Positions 1-7,887 of a DNA stretch of 45,290 nt are shown in pieces (position 1 is the stretch's first letter; each line of letters opens with the position of its first letter). A program made the translations under genes and the position numbers. The notes below the pieces were generated by a model. It was given only the letters and a program-made list of their open reading frames with translations, did not search any database and had not been told where the DNA came from. This DNA is from an uncultured Verrucomicrobiota bacterium (GTDB lineage: Bacteria > Verrucomicrobiota > Verrucomicrobiia > Limisphaerales > UBA9464): NCBI GenBank assembly GCA_903922605.1, contig CAIXUG010000025.1:1-45290 (forward strand), read 5' to 3'.

Positions 1-292
1 GGCATTCGTTCCGTCGCCTGACGCTGCCCTCGGCGACGGGGACGGCGCAGCGCACCGTCCCTACCCATTCGTCCGATTATCATCGGGAAATGGTATAATA
101 CCAGTTCCCGGAAAGAATCGGTGCAATGGTAGGGATGGCGCGCTGCTGCGCCGGCCCCGCCCAGAAGGGGCGGCAGAGGCGTGCGGAGACCGCCGGCATT
201 CGTTCCGTCGCCTGACGCTGCCCTCGGCGACGGGGACGGCGCAGCGCACCGTCCCTACCCATTCGTCCGATTATCATCGGGAAATGGTATAA
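1..292. repeat. Imperfect palindromic repeat with duplicated left arm
   Basis: A 98-bp sequence at 1-98 is repeated exactly at 195-292 (period 194). Between the copies, 99-194 is largely the reverse complement of the same arm. The centre at 84-110 folds as CGGGAA-TGGTATAATACCA-TTCCCG. Further out, GGCGCAGCGC..CCGTCCCTACC at about 46-66 matches GGTAGGGATGGCGCGCTGCTGCGCC at 127-151. The order is therefore arm, reversed arm, arm. It looks like a MITE or REP-type non-coding element that gained an extra arm. No convincing gene lies in this stretch. The element may start before the window. Confidence 0.75.
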
Positions 293-340
293 GTCGCTTC
301 CCCGAAGGCCGGATTGGAGACCGAAGCTCTGACCCTTGAA

Positions 341-374
341 GAAAACAAAAAGGGCCGGGCTTGCGCCCGGCCCT
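341..374 (-). terminator. Intrinsic terminator of ilvB
   Basis: On the minus strand, after the ilvB stop, a perfect 10-bp GC stem (AGGGCCGGGC / GCCCGGCCCT, 351-374, loop TTGC) is followed by a T-rich run (341-350). It closes the ilvB transcript with no further gene, so ilvB appears to be the last gene of its unit and no ilvN follows it here. Confidence 0.85.
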
Positions 375-405
375 GAAGGAGTCGTCGTGGCAACCTTGTC
401 GCAGT

Positions 406-2289
406 TCAGTACTTCATGTCGGCCACGGTGCGGCCGGCGGGGATGAACGGGAGCACGTGCTCGGCGTAGGGCGTCATCACGTTCAGCACGTAGGCCGTCT
501 TCGAGTCGAGCATGCGCTGGAGCGCGGCCCGAAGGTCGCGGCGGAAGATGACCTGCTCGGCCGGCACATTGAAGCTGTTGCAGACGCGCACGTAGTCGGG
601 ATAGACCTGCGCCCGATGCTCAGGGTCGCCGAGGTAGGTGTGACCACGGTTGCCGGCGAAGAAGTTGTCCTCCCACTGCACCACCATGCCGAGGTGCTGG
701 TTGTTCAGGATGATGGCCTTCGCGGCGATCTTCTCGACGTGCGCGGTGGCCAGCTCCTGCACGTTCATGAGGAACGAGCCGTCGCCGTCGATGTCCACGA
801 CCTGCTTGTCGGGACGGGCCACCTTCGCGCCGAGCGCGGCGGGATAGCCGTAGCCCATCGAGCCGAGGCCGCCCGAGGTGATGAAGGTGCGGGGCTCGCC
901 GTACTTGAACCACTGGCCGGACCACATCTGGTGCTGGCCGACGCCCGTCGTGATGATCGCGTCGCCGCCGGTCATCTCGTAGAGCATCTCGATCACCATC
1001 TGCGGCAGGATGACCTGGTCTTCCTGGCCCTTCAGATGATCCTTCATGTGATCGCTGTTCGAAATCTCAGGGGTGACCTCATAGTGGAAGGAACCCTTCT
1101 TCTTCCACTCCGCGATCTGCGCGTGCCAGGCCGGATAGGTCTTCTGGGTGCCCGTGCGCTTCGCGAGCAGCGCGTTCAGGCGCGTGAGCGCATCCCGGAT
1201 GTCGCCGTGGATGGCGAGCTGCACACGCTTGTTCTTGTTGTGCTCGGAGGCGTCGAGGTCGATGTGGACGATCGTCGCGTGCTTCGCGAACTCGCTGAAC
1301 GCACCGGTGACGCGGTCATCGAAGCGCACGCCGAACGCGAGCAGCAGGTCGGCACCGTCCTTGAGGCGCACCATCGGCTGCGTGGGATCCTTGCGCGGCT
1401 CGAACTCGCCGCTGACGGCCCAGTTGGCCACGGCCGAACCGTGCATGCCGAGCCAGCGCATCGAGAGCGGATGCGTCTCCGGGAAACCGCCGATGCCCAT
1501 GAGCGTCGTGGTCACCGGGATCTGCGTCGCCTCGGCGAACTTCTTCAGCTCGGCCGCCGCGCCGCTGGTGATGATGCCGCCGCCGCAGTAGAGCACGGGG
1601 CGCTCGGCCTTCTCGATGAGGCCGATAATCTCGTTCAGCTCGAGGTCGCCCGCCACCACGTCGGGATTGTAGCCGCGCAACCCCTTCTTGATCTCGTCGA
1701 GCGTGGGCCAGACGGGCTGGGCCTTGGCCTGCTGGATGTTCTTGGGGAAATCGAGCACCACGGGACCGGGCCGGCCGGATTCGGCGATGTAGAACGCCTC
1801 CGCGACGATGCGGGGGATGTCCTTGATGTCCGTGATGAGATAGCTGTGCTTCACGATCGGCAGCGTGACGCCGACCATGTCCGTCTCCTGGAAGGCGCCG
1901 CGGCCGATCATCGCCTGGGTCACCTGGCCGGTGATGGCGATGAGCGGGCAGGAATCCATGTAGGCGTCGGCGATGGCGGTGACGAGGTTCGTCGCGCCGG
2001 GGCCGCTGGTGCCCATGCACACACCGGCCTTGCCGGTCGCGCGGGCGTAACCCTCGGCGGCGAAGCTGCCGCCCTGCTCATGGCGGGGCAGGATCGTGCG
2101 GATCTTGGACTTCGTGAGCGACTGGTGGATCTCCATGCTCGCGCCGCCCGGGTAGGCGAAGATGACCTCGACGCCGGCGCGTTCGAGGGCCTCGACAAAG
2201 ATGTCGCGCCCCAGCATCACGGGGCCGACTTCCTTGCCCGGCTGGGCGGAGGCGGCGGTTTTCTTGTCGTTTGATGTCGCGTTGCTCAT
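406..2289 (-). CDS. ilvB: Acetolactate synthase large subunit
   Basis: Thiamine-diphosphate enzyme that condenses two pyruvates to acetolactate, or pyruvate and 2-ketobutyrate to acetohydroxybutyrate; first common step of valine, leucine and isoleucine synthesis, cytosolic. The 627-residue product has the full three-domain layout. An N-terminal PYR domain has [13 protein letters not shown] with the catalytic Glu region HEQGG. A middle domain follows. The C-terminal PP domain has the ThDP/Mg motif [12 protein letters not shown] and the family motif [15 protein letters not shown]. The first ~25 residues are a low-complexity extension. The ATG is preceded by a weak A-rich site (AGAAAAAGACAC). 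Upstream lies an attenuator with a Val/Leu leader peptide, so expression probably answers branched-chain aminoacyl-tRNA supply. No regulatory subunit gene (ilvN) is adjacent within the window. Confidence 0.96.
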   Translation of the reverse strand: MSNATSNDKKTAASAQPGKEVGPVMLGRDIFVEALERAGVEVIFAYPGGASMEIHQSLTKSKIRTILPRHEQGGSFAAEGYARATGKAGVCMGTSGPGATNLVTAIADAYMDSCPLIAITGQVTQAMIGRGAFQETDMVGVTLPIVKHSYLITDIKDIPRIVAEAFYIAESGRPGPVVLDFPKNIQQAKAQPVWPTLDEIKKGLRGYNPDVVAGDLELNEIIGLIEKAERPVLYCGGGIITSGAAAELKKFAEATQIPVTTTLMGIGGFPETHPLSMRWLGMHGSAVANWAVSGEFEPRKDPTQPMVRLKDGADLLLAFGVRFDDRVTGAFSEFAKHATIVHIDLDASEHNKNKRVQLAIHGDIRDALTRLNALLAKRTGTQKTYPAWHAQIAEWKKKGSFHYEVTPEISNSDHMKDHLKGQEDQVILPQMVIEMLYEMTGGDAIITTGVGQHQMWSGQWFKYGEPRTFITSGGLGSMGYGYPAALGAKVARPDKQVVDIDGDGSFLMNVQELATAHVEKIAAKAIILNNQHLGMVVQWEDNFFAGNRGHTYLGDPEHRAQVYPDYVRVCNSFNVPAEQVIFRRDLRAALQRMLDSKTAYVLNVMTPYAEHVLPFIPAGRTVADMKY

Positions 2290-2337
2290 GTGTCTTTTTC
2301 TAGGTGTGGGCCGGGACGGCGTCGGTCTTTTGGCGAC

Positions 2338-2370
2338 AAAAAACCCACGGCCGTTGCCAGCCGTGGGTTT
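2338..2370 (-). terminator. Attenuator terminator in the ilvB leader
   Basis: Read on the minus strand, AAACCCACGGC (2370-2360), an 8-nt loop and GCCGTGGGTTT (2351-2341) form a perfect 11-bp stem followed by six U (2343-2338). It sits 15 nt after the leader-peptide stop codon and about 48 nt before the ilvB start. An upstream segment GG-A-CCGTTG (2401-2393) can pair with CAACGGCC (2356-2349), which includes part of the terminator 3' arm, giving a mutually exclusive antiterminator of 8 pairs with one bulged A. This is the standard layout of ribosome-mediated attenuation. The alternative pairing was drawn by eye and not computed. Confidence 0.85.
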
Positions 2371-2384
2371 GGTTGAAAGCGTTG

Positions 2385-2459
2385 TTACGCACCAACGGTC
2401 CCCGCGGCGGCATCGCCACCGGCTACGAGGACTACTACAAGTTGTGCGCCAAACTGCAT
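2385..2459 (-). CDS. ilvB leader peptide (attenuation, ivbL-like)
   Basis: A 24-codon ORF, ATG at 2459 and TAA ending at 2385, reads [15 protein letters not shown] then DAAAGTVGA. Codons 7-12 are CTT GTA GTA GTC CTC GTA (Leu-Val-Val-Val-Leu-Val). A Val/Leu codon block upstream of a terminator and ilvB is the signature of branched-chain amino-acid attenuation, as in the E. coli ilvBN leader peptide (Val-rich with Leu). A ribosome stalled at these codons would leave 2401-2393 free to pair with 2356-2349 and break the terminator. No Shine-Dalgarno precedes the ATG; the promoter spacing suggests a leaderless message. Function is inferred from arrangement, not homology. Confidence 0.85.
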   Translation of the reverse strand: MQFGAQLVVVLVAGGDAAAGTVGA

Positions 2460-2467
2460 TTGAAAGG

Positions 2468-2497
2468 AGTAAACAGAGGGGATGGCCCGTGGGTCAA
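2468..2497 (-). promoter_or_regulatory. Candidate sigma70-type promoter of the ilvB leader
   Basis: On the minus strand TTGACC (2497-2492) and TTTACT (2473-2468) are separated by 18 nt. They match TTGACA at 5/6 and TATAAT at 4/6. A start about 7 nt downstream falls at 2459-2462, on or next to the leader-peptide ATG, which would explain the missing ribosome binding site. The assignment is by eye, and a 17-nt spacer reading is also possible. Confidence 0.5.
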
Positions 2498-2525
2498 GTC
2501 CGCAATGCGGCTCGGTTGAGTGAGA

Positions 2526-2609
2526 CAGTGATCAGTAGGTCAGTAATCAGTAAATGCTGTTTCCCGTCTTCACCGACTGATCACTGATCACTGGCCTACT
2601 GGTTCACTG
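2526..2609. repeat. Heptamer-type repeat, inverted (CAGTGAT family)
   Basis: Left arm 2526-2551 and right arm 2576-2609 carry repeated CAGT words spaced 7-8 bp in opposite orientations (GATCAGT units on the left, ACTGATC units on the right), so the locus is also an imperfect inverted repeat. The right arm includes the last codons and stop (2596) of the haloperoxidase gene. It belongs to the set of short-period intergenic repeats seen throughout this window. Confidence 0.65.
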
Positions 2610-3960
2610 GCTCCGGTTCCGGCCGGCGGCGCGGACGGAACGCAATCCACAGCAGGACGACCATCATCGCGATCCGCACGGTGATCCACACCCAGTCCAT
2701 CCCACGGCGGGGAGGGTCCACCGGATGCAAGGCATGCTCAAACGCCCAGTCGCCCACTTTCTTGCCCAGCGCCTGCCCGTCCAGATCGGCGGAGGCAAAG
2801 TGAATGCCCCCCCAGATGCGGCTCCGGCCAATCTCCGTCACCACGCTGCTCAGCGAAGTGTAGCTGCGGGTCACTCCCGGTACGGTGTCGCTGCTGATGC
2901 TGAAGGCCAGGTCGTCACGGCCGAACCACCGGCGCAACACTTCCGCACCCGCCGCCGTGTAGGTGCTGTGCCCGCTCACGTAATCCGGAAAGGCCGGCGC
3001 GGGCAGCAGCGATTCCCAGTTGGGATCGGGTACCGTTAGGGGATTGCCATTGTCCGCGCGGATGGCCGCCGTGACCGGCCGCCAGAAATTATAGGCGTAC
3101 TTCGTGTCCCAGCAGGCAATGCCGGCATCCGACAGGGCGATGTGGACGAGTGCCAGCAGGCGCGCCTTGTCGGGCAGGCTGAGCCGGTTGCTCTGCGCGA
3201 GGGCGAGAGTGATCTGCGTCCAATGGCCCGGCGGCGTCACCGTGCCGGAAAAATCGCTCCAGAACCGCGCCGCCAGGGTCTGGTCGGCGGTGCGGGTGGT
3301 GCTGTTTTTCGCCCCAAGGCTCTTCACCTCGTTGTAATCGGCCACGTAACGGTCGCTCGTCAGGGCCGGTGGACCCGGTGGACGGAACTGGGCGGCATTC
3401 GTCAGCGCGAACGGCTTCACCAGCCCCCAGTGCGGGAGGTCCGGGGGCCGAAACCACGGAGGCGTGCGCCGCCAGGCCCCGGGGGTGTTCGTCGGGATGT
3501 AGGGCACCTGCGTGTTGCTGCCGTCGGCGGCCCGCGCCTCGACGATGGCGTCGGCGCTGGCGAACCCGAGCTGAAAGCCGGCCGTCCGGGCGGCGGTATC
3601 CGGCAGATTGGTCTGCGTGGCCGTCCAGAGCGCCTCAAAGTCCGCCCGCCGCGACGGAAACAGCACGAGCGCGGTGCGATAGGCGGCGGCGGCCACGGCG
3701 GCCTCCATACTGGCATCCGGGCTGGCGTTGGTCGGGACGAAAAGATAGGGCCGCCAGCGGTGCTGGATGGCGTTCACCGCGTCCGCGACGGCGATGCTGT
3801 ACATCGCCATGCTGCGCGCACCCAGGGGGGGCGTGTTGTTCTCGGCCTTCAGCGCCCGCAAATAGGCGGCGGACCAGTCGTCCAGGGCATCGGCCCCGGC
3901 CGAAAAAACAAGGCCCGCCGCGAAGAGTGTCGCAGCGAGCCATTGGAAGGACGATTTCAC
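2596..3960 (-). CDS. Vanadium haloperoxidase / PAP2-type phosphatase, exported
   Basis: Member of the vanadium-dependent haloperoxidase/acid phosphatase superfamily, which oxidises halide with H2O2 or hydrolyses phosphoesters at one shared anion site. With the GTG start at 3960 the product has 454 residues. Residues 1-25 form a signal peptide (SSFQWLAATLFAAGLVFSAGADA). Anion-site motifs are present: K-x6-RP (K287, R294), SGH (S329-H331) and SR-x5-H (R381, H387). A membrane segment near 422-441 followed by FRPRRRP suggests C-terminal anchoring. The reading frame stays open far upstream without a good start, and the GTG was chosen because it begins a textbook signal peptide. Haloperoxidase versus phosphatase activity cannot be decided by eye. 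The stop lies inside a heptamer repeat. Confidence 0.85.
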   Translation of the reverse strand: MKSSFQWLAATLFAAGLVFSAGADALDDWSAAYLRALKAENNTPPLGARSMAMYSIAVADAVNAIQHRWRPYLFVPTNASPDASMEAAVAAAAYRTALVLFPSRRADFEALWTATQTNLPDTAARTAGFQLGFASADAIVEARAADGSNTQVPYIPTNTPGAWRRTPPWFRPPDLPHWGLVKPFALTNAAQFRPPGPPALTSDRYVADYNEVKSLGAKNSTTRTADQTLAARFWSDFSGTVTPPGHWTQITLALAQSNRLSLPDKARLLALVHIALSDAGIACWDTKYAYNFWRPVTAAIRADNGNPLTVPDPNWESLLPAPAFPDYVSGHSTYTAAGAEVLRRWFGRDDLAFSISSDTVPGVTRSYTSLSSVVTEIGRSRIWGGIHFASADLDGQALGKKVGDWAFEHALHPVDPPRRGMDWVWITVRIAMMVVLLWIAFRPRRRPEPEPVNQ

Positions 3961-4055
3961 ACCGCAAGCAAAACGAAGCGCCCCGCCCACGGCAAGCCTG
4001 ATGCCAGCCACACGGCCCTGCGTGGATCGAAACCGCAGGAGTTTTGGCACAGGTC

Positions 4056-4544
4056 CTAAGTGGCGGGTTTGTCCGTCGGCGCCTCGGCTTTCAGATGGGT
4101 GAAGTTGCCCTGCTCGCAGCAGGCCACGAAGTTTTCCGTCACCGTCTTCAGCTCCTCCCAGCGCTTGCGGATGTCCCTGGCCTCGGTGGCGTTGATCTGG
4201 TTGTCGGCCGCCGCCACGGCGATCACCGACAGGAGATCGGCGAATTCCTGCACAATCTCGTTGGTCGCCGGGATGAGAAACTCCGGATGGGCGAGATGCG
4301 TCTTGGGGTTCTTGATGAAAAAGCCGCCGGCGCGCTGGCAGATCCAGTGGACGATCCGGGGATCCTTCGTGCACTGGATCAGCTGGTCCACGCGGTCGAG
4401 CGGGTTGGTACCGCCCGTGCCCAGTTCCTCGTTCGGCGTCTCCGCCCACTTGTAGATGAGCGAGAGCGACAGGTTGAGGTCGGCCGCGATCTGTTTCGCG
4501 CTGGTGGTCTGAAGCACTTCGCGTAGGACTTCGTGGGACTGCAT
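4056..4544 (-). CDS. CII-like (Phage_CP76-type) helix-turn-helix regulator
   Basis: A 162-residue cytosolic protein. Residues ~5-35 look like a DNA-binding helix-turn-helix (LREVLQTTSAKQIAADLNLS then LSLIYKWAE). The middle (NPLDRVDQLIQCTKDPRIV, HWICQRAGGFFI) resembles the phage regulatory CII/CP76 family, with long helices at the C-terminus. It ends about 95 bp upstream of the haloperoxidase start on the same strand and is divergent from the gene at 4719. No other phage gene lies nearby, so it is probably a resident chromosomal regulator of the kind common in this phylum. Its target is unknown; the family call is from memory. Confidence 0.7.
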   Translation of the reverse strand: MQSHEVLREVLQTTSAKQIAADLNLSLSLIYKWAETPNEELGTGGTNPLDRVDQLIQCTKDPRIVHWICQRAGGFFIKNPKTHLAHPEFLIPATNEIVQEFADLLSVIAVAAADNQINATEARDIRKRWEELKTVTENFVACCEQGNFTHLKAEAPTDKPAT

Positions 4545-4573
4545 GACCCGGTTCTAGCGTCCCCGCCTCGCGG

Positions 4574-4608
4574 GGAGAAGGATGAAGTAGGAAGGATGAA
4601 TGATGAAG
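4574..4608. repeat. Heptamer tandem repeat (GATGAAG family)
   Basis: Five degenerate 7-bp units in register: GGAGAAG, GATGAAG, TAGGAAG, GATGAAT, GATGAAG. It lies in the 174-bp gap between two divergently transcribed genes. No promoter could be assigned with confidence in the rest of that gap. Confidence 0.7.
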
Positions 4609-4718
4609 CGGGCAAGGGGCGGACAGAGAGCGCAAGGGGGCGCGAGAGGGCCAATCCGTGAGTATTTGTCACCGAGGCTTTCTTTGCGCTCCGCGACCGG
4701 CGCTGGCATAACGCGCAC

Positions 4719-7286
4719 ATGTTACGCCGTGCCCTTTGCCTCCTCACCCTGTGCGGCTGGCCCCTGCAGGCGAAACCCAGCGGCCCGGCGGTCGCGCCGA
4801 TCCTTCCCGGGGCCAAGGTGGACGGTTCGGTGCTGCTGCCGAACCAGTGGTCGCTGCGGCCCGTCGGCAAACAGGTCGTGCTGGGGGATTTCCCGGTCAA
4901 CATCGCGGTGCATCCCTCGGGAGATTATTGCGTGGTGCTGCATTCCGGATACAGCGCGCATGAGCTGACCGTCGTCGCGCTGCCGGCTGGCAAGGTGGTT
5001 TCCCGCGTGGAGATCGCGGAGTCCTTTTACGGCCTGGCGTTTTCACCCGACGGCACGCGGGTCTATTGCAGCGGGGCGGGCGACGAGGTGATCCACATGT
5101 TCAGCTTCAAGGGCGGCTACCTTGCCGATCCGCAGGACCTCAGGCTCCGGGCGGTGACCGAGCGCGGCGTGCCCGGCGGCATCTCCCTGAGCGCCGATGG
5201 CCGGCGGCTCTTTGCAGCCAACGTCTTCGGCCAGGATATCGTCACCGCCGACCTGGAGCGGCGCCAGGCGACCGGTCTCTTTCCCCTGCGGCCCGGAATG
5301 CCCGCAGTGGACCTGAGCCAGACGAAGCTTCCCGACGATCTCGAGTCCGCCGCCGCCATAAAGCGCGAAATGGCGCTGAAGGACACCCTTCCGGCCGATG
5401 CGCCGTTTCCCTATTCATGCGTATACGACGAGGCACGGGACCGGCTGTACGTGAGCCTTTGGGCACTGGCCGAGGTGGCCGTGTTGGACGCAAAGACCGG
5501 CACGGTGCAGGCCCGCTGGAAAACGGAGGAACATCCGTGCGAAATGCTGCTCTCCAAGTCCGGCAAGATTCTTTACGTCGCCAACGCCGCCCGCAATTCC
5601 GTCTCCGTGATTGACGTGGAATCCGGCCATGCCCTGGAGACGCTGACGGCCGCGATGTCGGCGGACGCCCTGCCCGGCTCGACGCCCAACTCGCTCGCGC
5701 TCACTCCGGACGGGGAGTTCCTGTTCGTTGCCAATGCGGGCAACAACAACGTCGCGGTGTTTGACGTGGAAACGCCCGGCAAGAGCCGGTCGCTCGGGTT
5801 CATCCCGGTCGGCTGGTATCCCACCTCGGTGCGCGTCACGCCAGATGGCAAGAACCTGCTCGTGGCCAACGGCAAGGGCCTGCTCTCCCACGCCAACCGC
5901 AACGGCCCGCAGCCGGGACGCGAACCCGCCTCCAGCGTCCGCGAATACATCGGCAGCCTGTTTGCGGGCACGCTCAGCATCATTCCGCTGCCGAAGAAGG
6001 GGGCGGATTTCGAGGAGAAGATGCGCGAGTTCACGGCGCGCGCCTTCAAGTGCAGCCCGCCGGTCGCGGCCGCGCCGGCGACCAGGCCCGGACGCGAGAA
6101 CCCGATCCCGGCAAGAGTCGGCGGCAAAAGCCCGATCCGCTATGTGATCTATGTGATCAAGGAGAACCGCACCTACGACCAGGTACTGGGCGATCTGGCC
6201 GGCGGCAACGGCGACGCGTCGCTGTGCCTCTTCGATGAGAGCATCACGCCGAACCATCACGCGCTCGCGCGTGAGTTTGTGCTGCTCGACAACTTCTACG
6301 TGGACAGCGAAGTCAGTGCCGACGGCCACGAATGGAGCGTCGGCGGCTACGCGACCGACTTCGTGGAAAAGACCTGGCCGCTCAACTACGGCCATGGCGC
6401 CAAGGGCAAGATCCCCTACCCCAGCGAAGGGACACTGCCCGTCGCCTACCCCGCCAGCGGCTACCTTTGGGACCGCGCGCGGCAGGCGGGCGTGAGCTTC
6501 CGCAGCTATGGTGAATTCTGCGTGGTGGGCACGACGACCAATGAACCGGCGCACACGCGCATCGCCTCGCTCGAAGGCCACTTCGACCCCGGCTATCGCC
6601 CGTGGGACCTGACCTATCCCGACGTGAAGCGGGCGGAGCATTTTGCCGAGGAGCTGAAACGCTTCGAGCGCGAGGGTGATATGCCCCGCCTGCAAATCAT
6701 GCGCCTGCCCAACGATCACACCTACGGCACCTCGGTCGGCAAGCTCACCCCGCGCGCAATGGTCGCCGACAACGACCTCGCCTTCGGCCGTCTCGTCGAA
6801 GCGGTGTCGCATTCGAAGTTCTGGCCGCAGACCGCCATCTTCGTGCTGGAGGACGATGCGCAGAACGGTCCCGACCACGTGGACGCCCACCGTTCCATCG
6901 CCTTCGTCATCAGCCCCTATGTCAAACGGCATTCCCACGACACGGCGATGTATTCCACCTGCTCGATGCTGCACACGATGGAGCTGATCCTCGGCCTGAA
7001 GCCGATGACGCAGTTCGACGAGGCCGCAGCCCCGATGTTCGGCACGTTTCAGGCGCAACCTGACCTGCACCCGTTCCGCGCCGTGCCCGTCACGTTGGAC
7101 CGCAACGAAAAGAACGTCGCGTCCGCCTGGGGCAGCCGGGAATCCGCCGCGATGGACTTCACGAAGGAGGATGCCGTGGACGATCTGCTGCTGAATCGCG
7201 TGATCTGGCACGCCATTAAAGGTGCCGAAAGCCTCATGCCCGGCCCCGTGCGGGCGGCCTTCGTGCTCGGCGGCGACGACGACTGA
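4719..7286 (+). CDS. Bifunctional YncE-type beta-propeller / phosphoesterase, exported
   Basis: 855 residues. A signal peptide (MLRRALCLLTLCGWPLQA) is followed by a seven-bladed-type propeller of YVTN/YncE repeats to about residue 430 (for example FLFVANAGNNNVAVFDVE and GWYPTSVRVTPDGKNLLVAN). A phosphoesterase/phospholipase C-like domain follows from about 475: IKENRTYDQVLGD with the metal/nucleophile region, DNFYVDSEVSADGHEWS, LPNDHTYGT, and the late metal motif FVLEDDAQNGPDHVDAHR. The alkaline-phosphatase-like domain would hydrolyse a periplasmic or outer-surface phosphoester; the substrate is unknown. This fusion is a recognised architecture in several phyla. It is divergent from the CII-like regulator. 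No clear Shine-Dalgarno is visible; the start was chosen because the signal peptide begins there. Confidence 0.88.
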   Translation: MLRRALCLLTLCGWPLQAKPSGPAVAPILPGAKVDGSVLLPNQWSLRPVGKQVVLGDFPVNIAVHPSGDYCVVLHSGYSAHELTVVALPAGKVVSRVEIAESFYGLAFSPDGTRVYCSGAGDEVIHMFSFKGGYLADPQDLRLRAVTERGVPGGISLSADGRRLFAANVFGQDIVTADLERRQATGLFPLRPGMPAVDLSQTKLPDDLESAAAIKREMALKDTLPADAPFPYSCVYDEARDRLYVSLWALAEVAVLDAKTGTVQARWKTEEHPCEMLLSKSGKILYVANAARNSVSVIDVESGHALETLTAAMSADALPGSTPNSLALTPDGEFLFVANAGNNNVAVFDVETPGKSRSLGFIPVGWYPTSVRVTPDGKNLLVANGKGLLSHANRNGPQPGREPASSVREYIGSLFAGTLSIIPLPKKGADFEEKMREFTARAFKCSPPVAAAPATRPGRENPIPARVGGKSPIRYVIYVIKENRTYDQVLGDLAGGNGDASLCLFDESITPNHHALAREFVLLDNFYVDSEVSADGHEWSVGGYATDFVEKTWPLNYGHGAKGKIPYPSEGTLPVAYPASGYLWDRARQAGVSFRSYGEFCVVGTTTNEPAHTRIASLEGHFDPGYRPWDLTYPDVKRAEHFAEELKRFEREGDMPRLQIMRLPNDHTYGTSVGKLTPRAMVADNDLAFGRLVEAVSHSKFWPQTAIFVLEDDAQNGPDHVDAHRSIAFVISPYVKRHSHDTAMYSTCSMLHTMELILGLKPMTQFDEAAAPMFGTFQAQPDLHPFRAVPVTLDRNEKNVASAWGSRESAAMDFTKEDAVDDLLLNRVIWHAIKGAESLMPGPVRAAFVLGGDDD

Positions 7287-7358
7287 AGCCTCCCGCTGAT
7301 GTCGGGACCGTTCCAGACTCACATACCGTCGCACGCGTGGGTGCCGAATAATCGGAGA

Positions 7359-7571
7359 TCAGATCGCCGTGGCGTTTCTCAATTCGCTCCATTCCCGAAG
7401 ATGCTGATGCGAACCGTCGTCATCCTTCCTGAGTACCGCACCGCGCAGAACCCAGCGTTCGACCCGCCATACCGTCTTGTCACCGTAGAATCGGACCCGG
7501 TGCATCGATCTGAACTCGCGCGGAAGCCAGGCCAGCATTCGCTCGGAACAATTTGTGTTTGCAGTGGTCAT
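7359..7571 (-). CDS. Small protein of unknown function
   Basis: Possible 70-residue ORF, last gene of the minus-strand stress block, starting 50 bp beyond the stop of the preceding small gene. It reads as a plausible compact basic protein (LAWLPREFRSMHRVRFYGDK, then VWRVERWVLRGAVL) with several Trp/Arg pairs, and third codon positions are often G or C. No recognised domain and no clear ribosome site; an internal ATG ten codons later is an alternative. The rest of 7287-7621 holds nothing else I can support. Confidence 0.45.
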   Translation of the reverse strand: MTTANTNCSERMLAWLPREFRSMHRVRFYGDKTVWRVERWVLRGAVLRKDDDGSHQHLREWSELRNATAI

Positions 7572-7621
7572 TTTATGCCGTTTGTAACCTGTCGAGCACA
7601 TCTCGATGGTTGAGAGAGGAC

Positions 7622-7861
7622 TCAGCGCTTCCTCCGGGCGCGACCGCCCAAGCGACCTCCCTTGCGGGCGGGCTCGTGATTCTCCGTCTGTCCGCGGCCG
7701 GAGCCGCTCTTCTTTCCCCCGCCGGTCATCTTGTTCACGGTCGCCCACGCCCGTCGTTCGGACTCTTTGACACTGAGGCCACGGGCCTCATAGCCCGCCT
7801 CAATGTCTCCGGCCTGGCGCTTCTGCTTGTCCGTATAGCTCGATTTATCACCTTGTGGCAT
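7622..7861 (-). CDS. KGG/ChaB-like small stress protein (plasmid-stabilisation annotated family)
   Basis: 79 residues: MPQGDKSSYTDKQKRQAGDI, then YEARGLSVKESERRAWATVN, GGGKKSGSGRG and a basic Arg/Lys tail. The same pattern (GDKS.YT.KQKR.A..I..GYE.RG.....AERRAWATVNK..GGG..SGSGRG) is common in small proteins of rhizobia and other bacteria, often labelled 'plasmid stabilisation', with no proven role. The start at 7861 is firmly set by GAGGAGG nine bases upstream; the frame's earlier ATG lies before this site. It follows sodC by 26 bp and so is probably co-transcribed. Confidence 0.8.
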   Translation of the reverse strand: MPQGDKSSYTDKQKRQAGDIEAGYEARGLSVKESERRAWATVNKMTGGGKKSGSGRGQTENHEPARKGGRLGGRARRKR

Positions 7862-7887
7862 ATGAGATCCTCCTCGAAGGATGGGAG

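Noticed and set aside
361-2274. 637-codon open frame opposite ilvB
   Set aside because: Mirror frame of a certain gene in GC-rich DNA; low-complexity His/Arg/Val/Leu composition and no domain.
3961-4635. Upstream extension of the haloperoxidase reading frame
   Set aside because: It overlaps the CII-like gene, has no domain, and the GTG at 3960 begins a clear signal peptide.
5415-7334. 639-codon open frame opposite the YncE/phosphoesterase gene
   Set aside because: Antisense shadow with His/Arg/Val bias and no domain.
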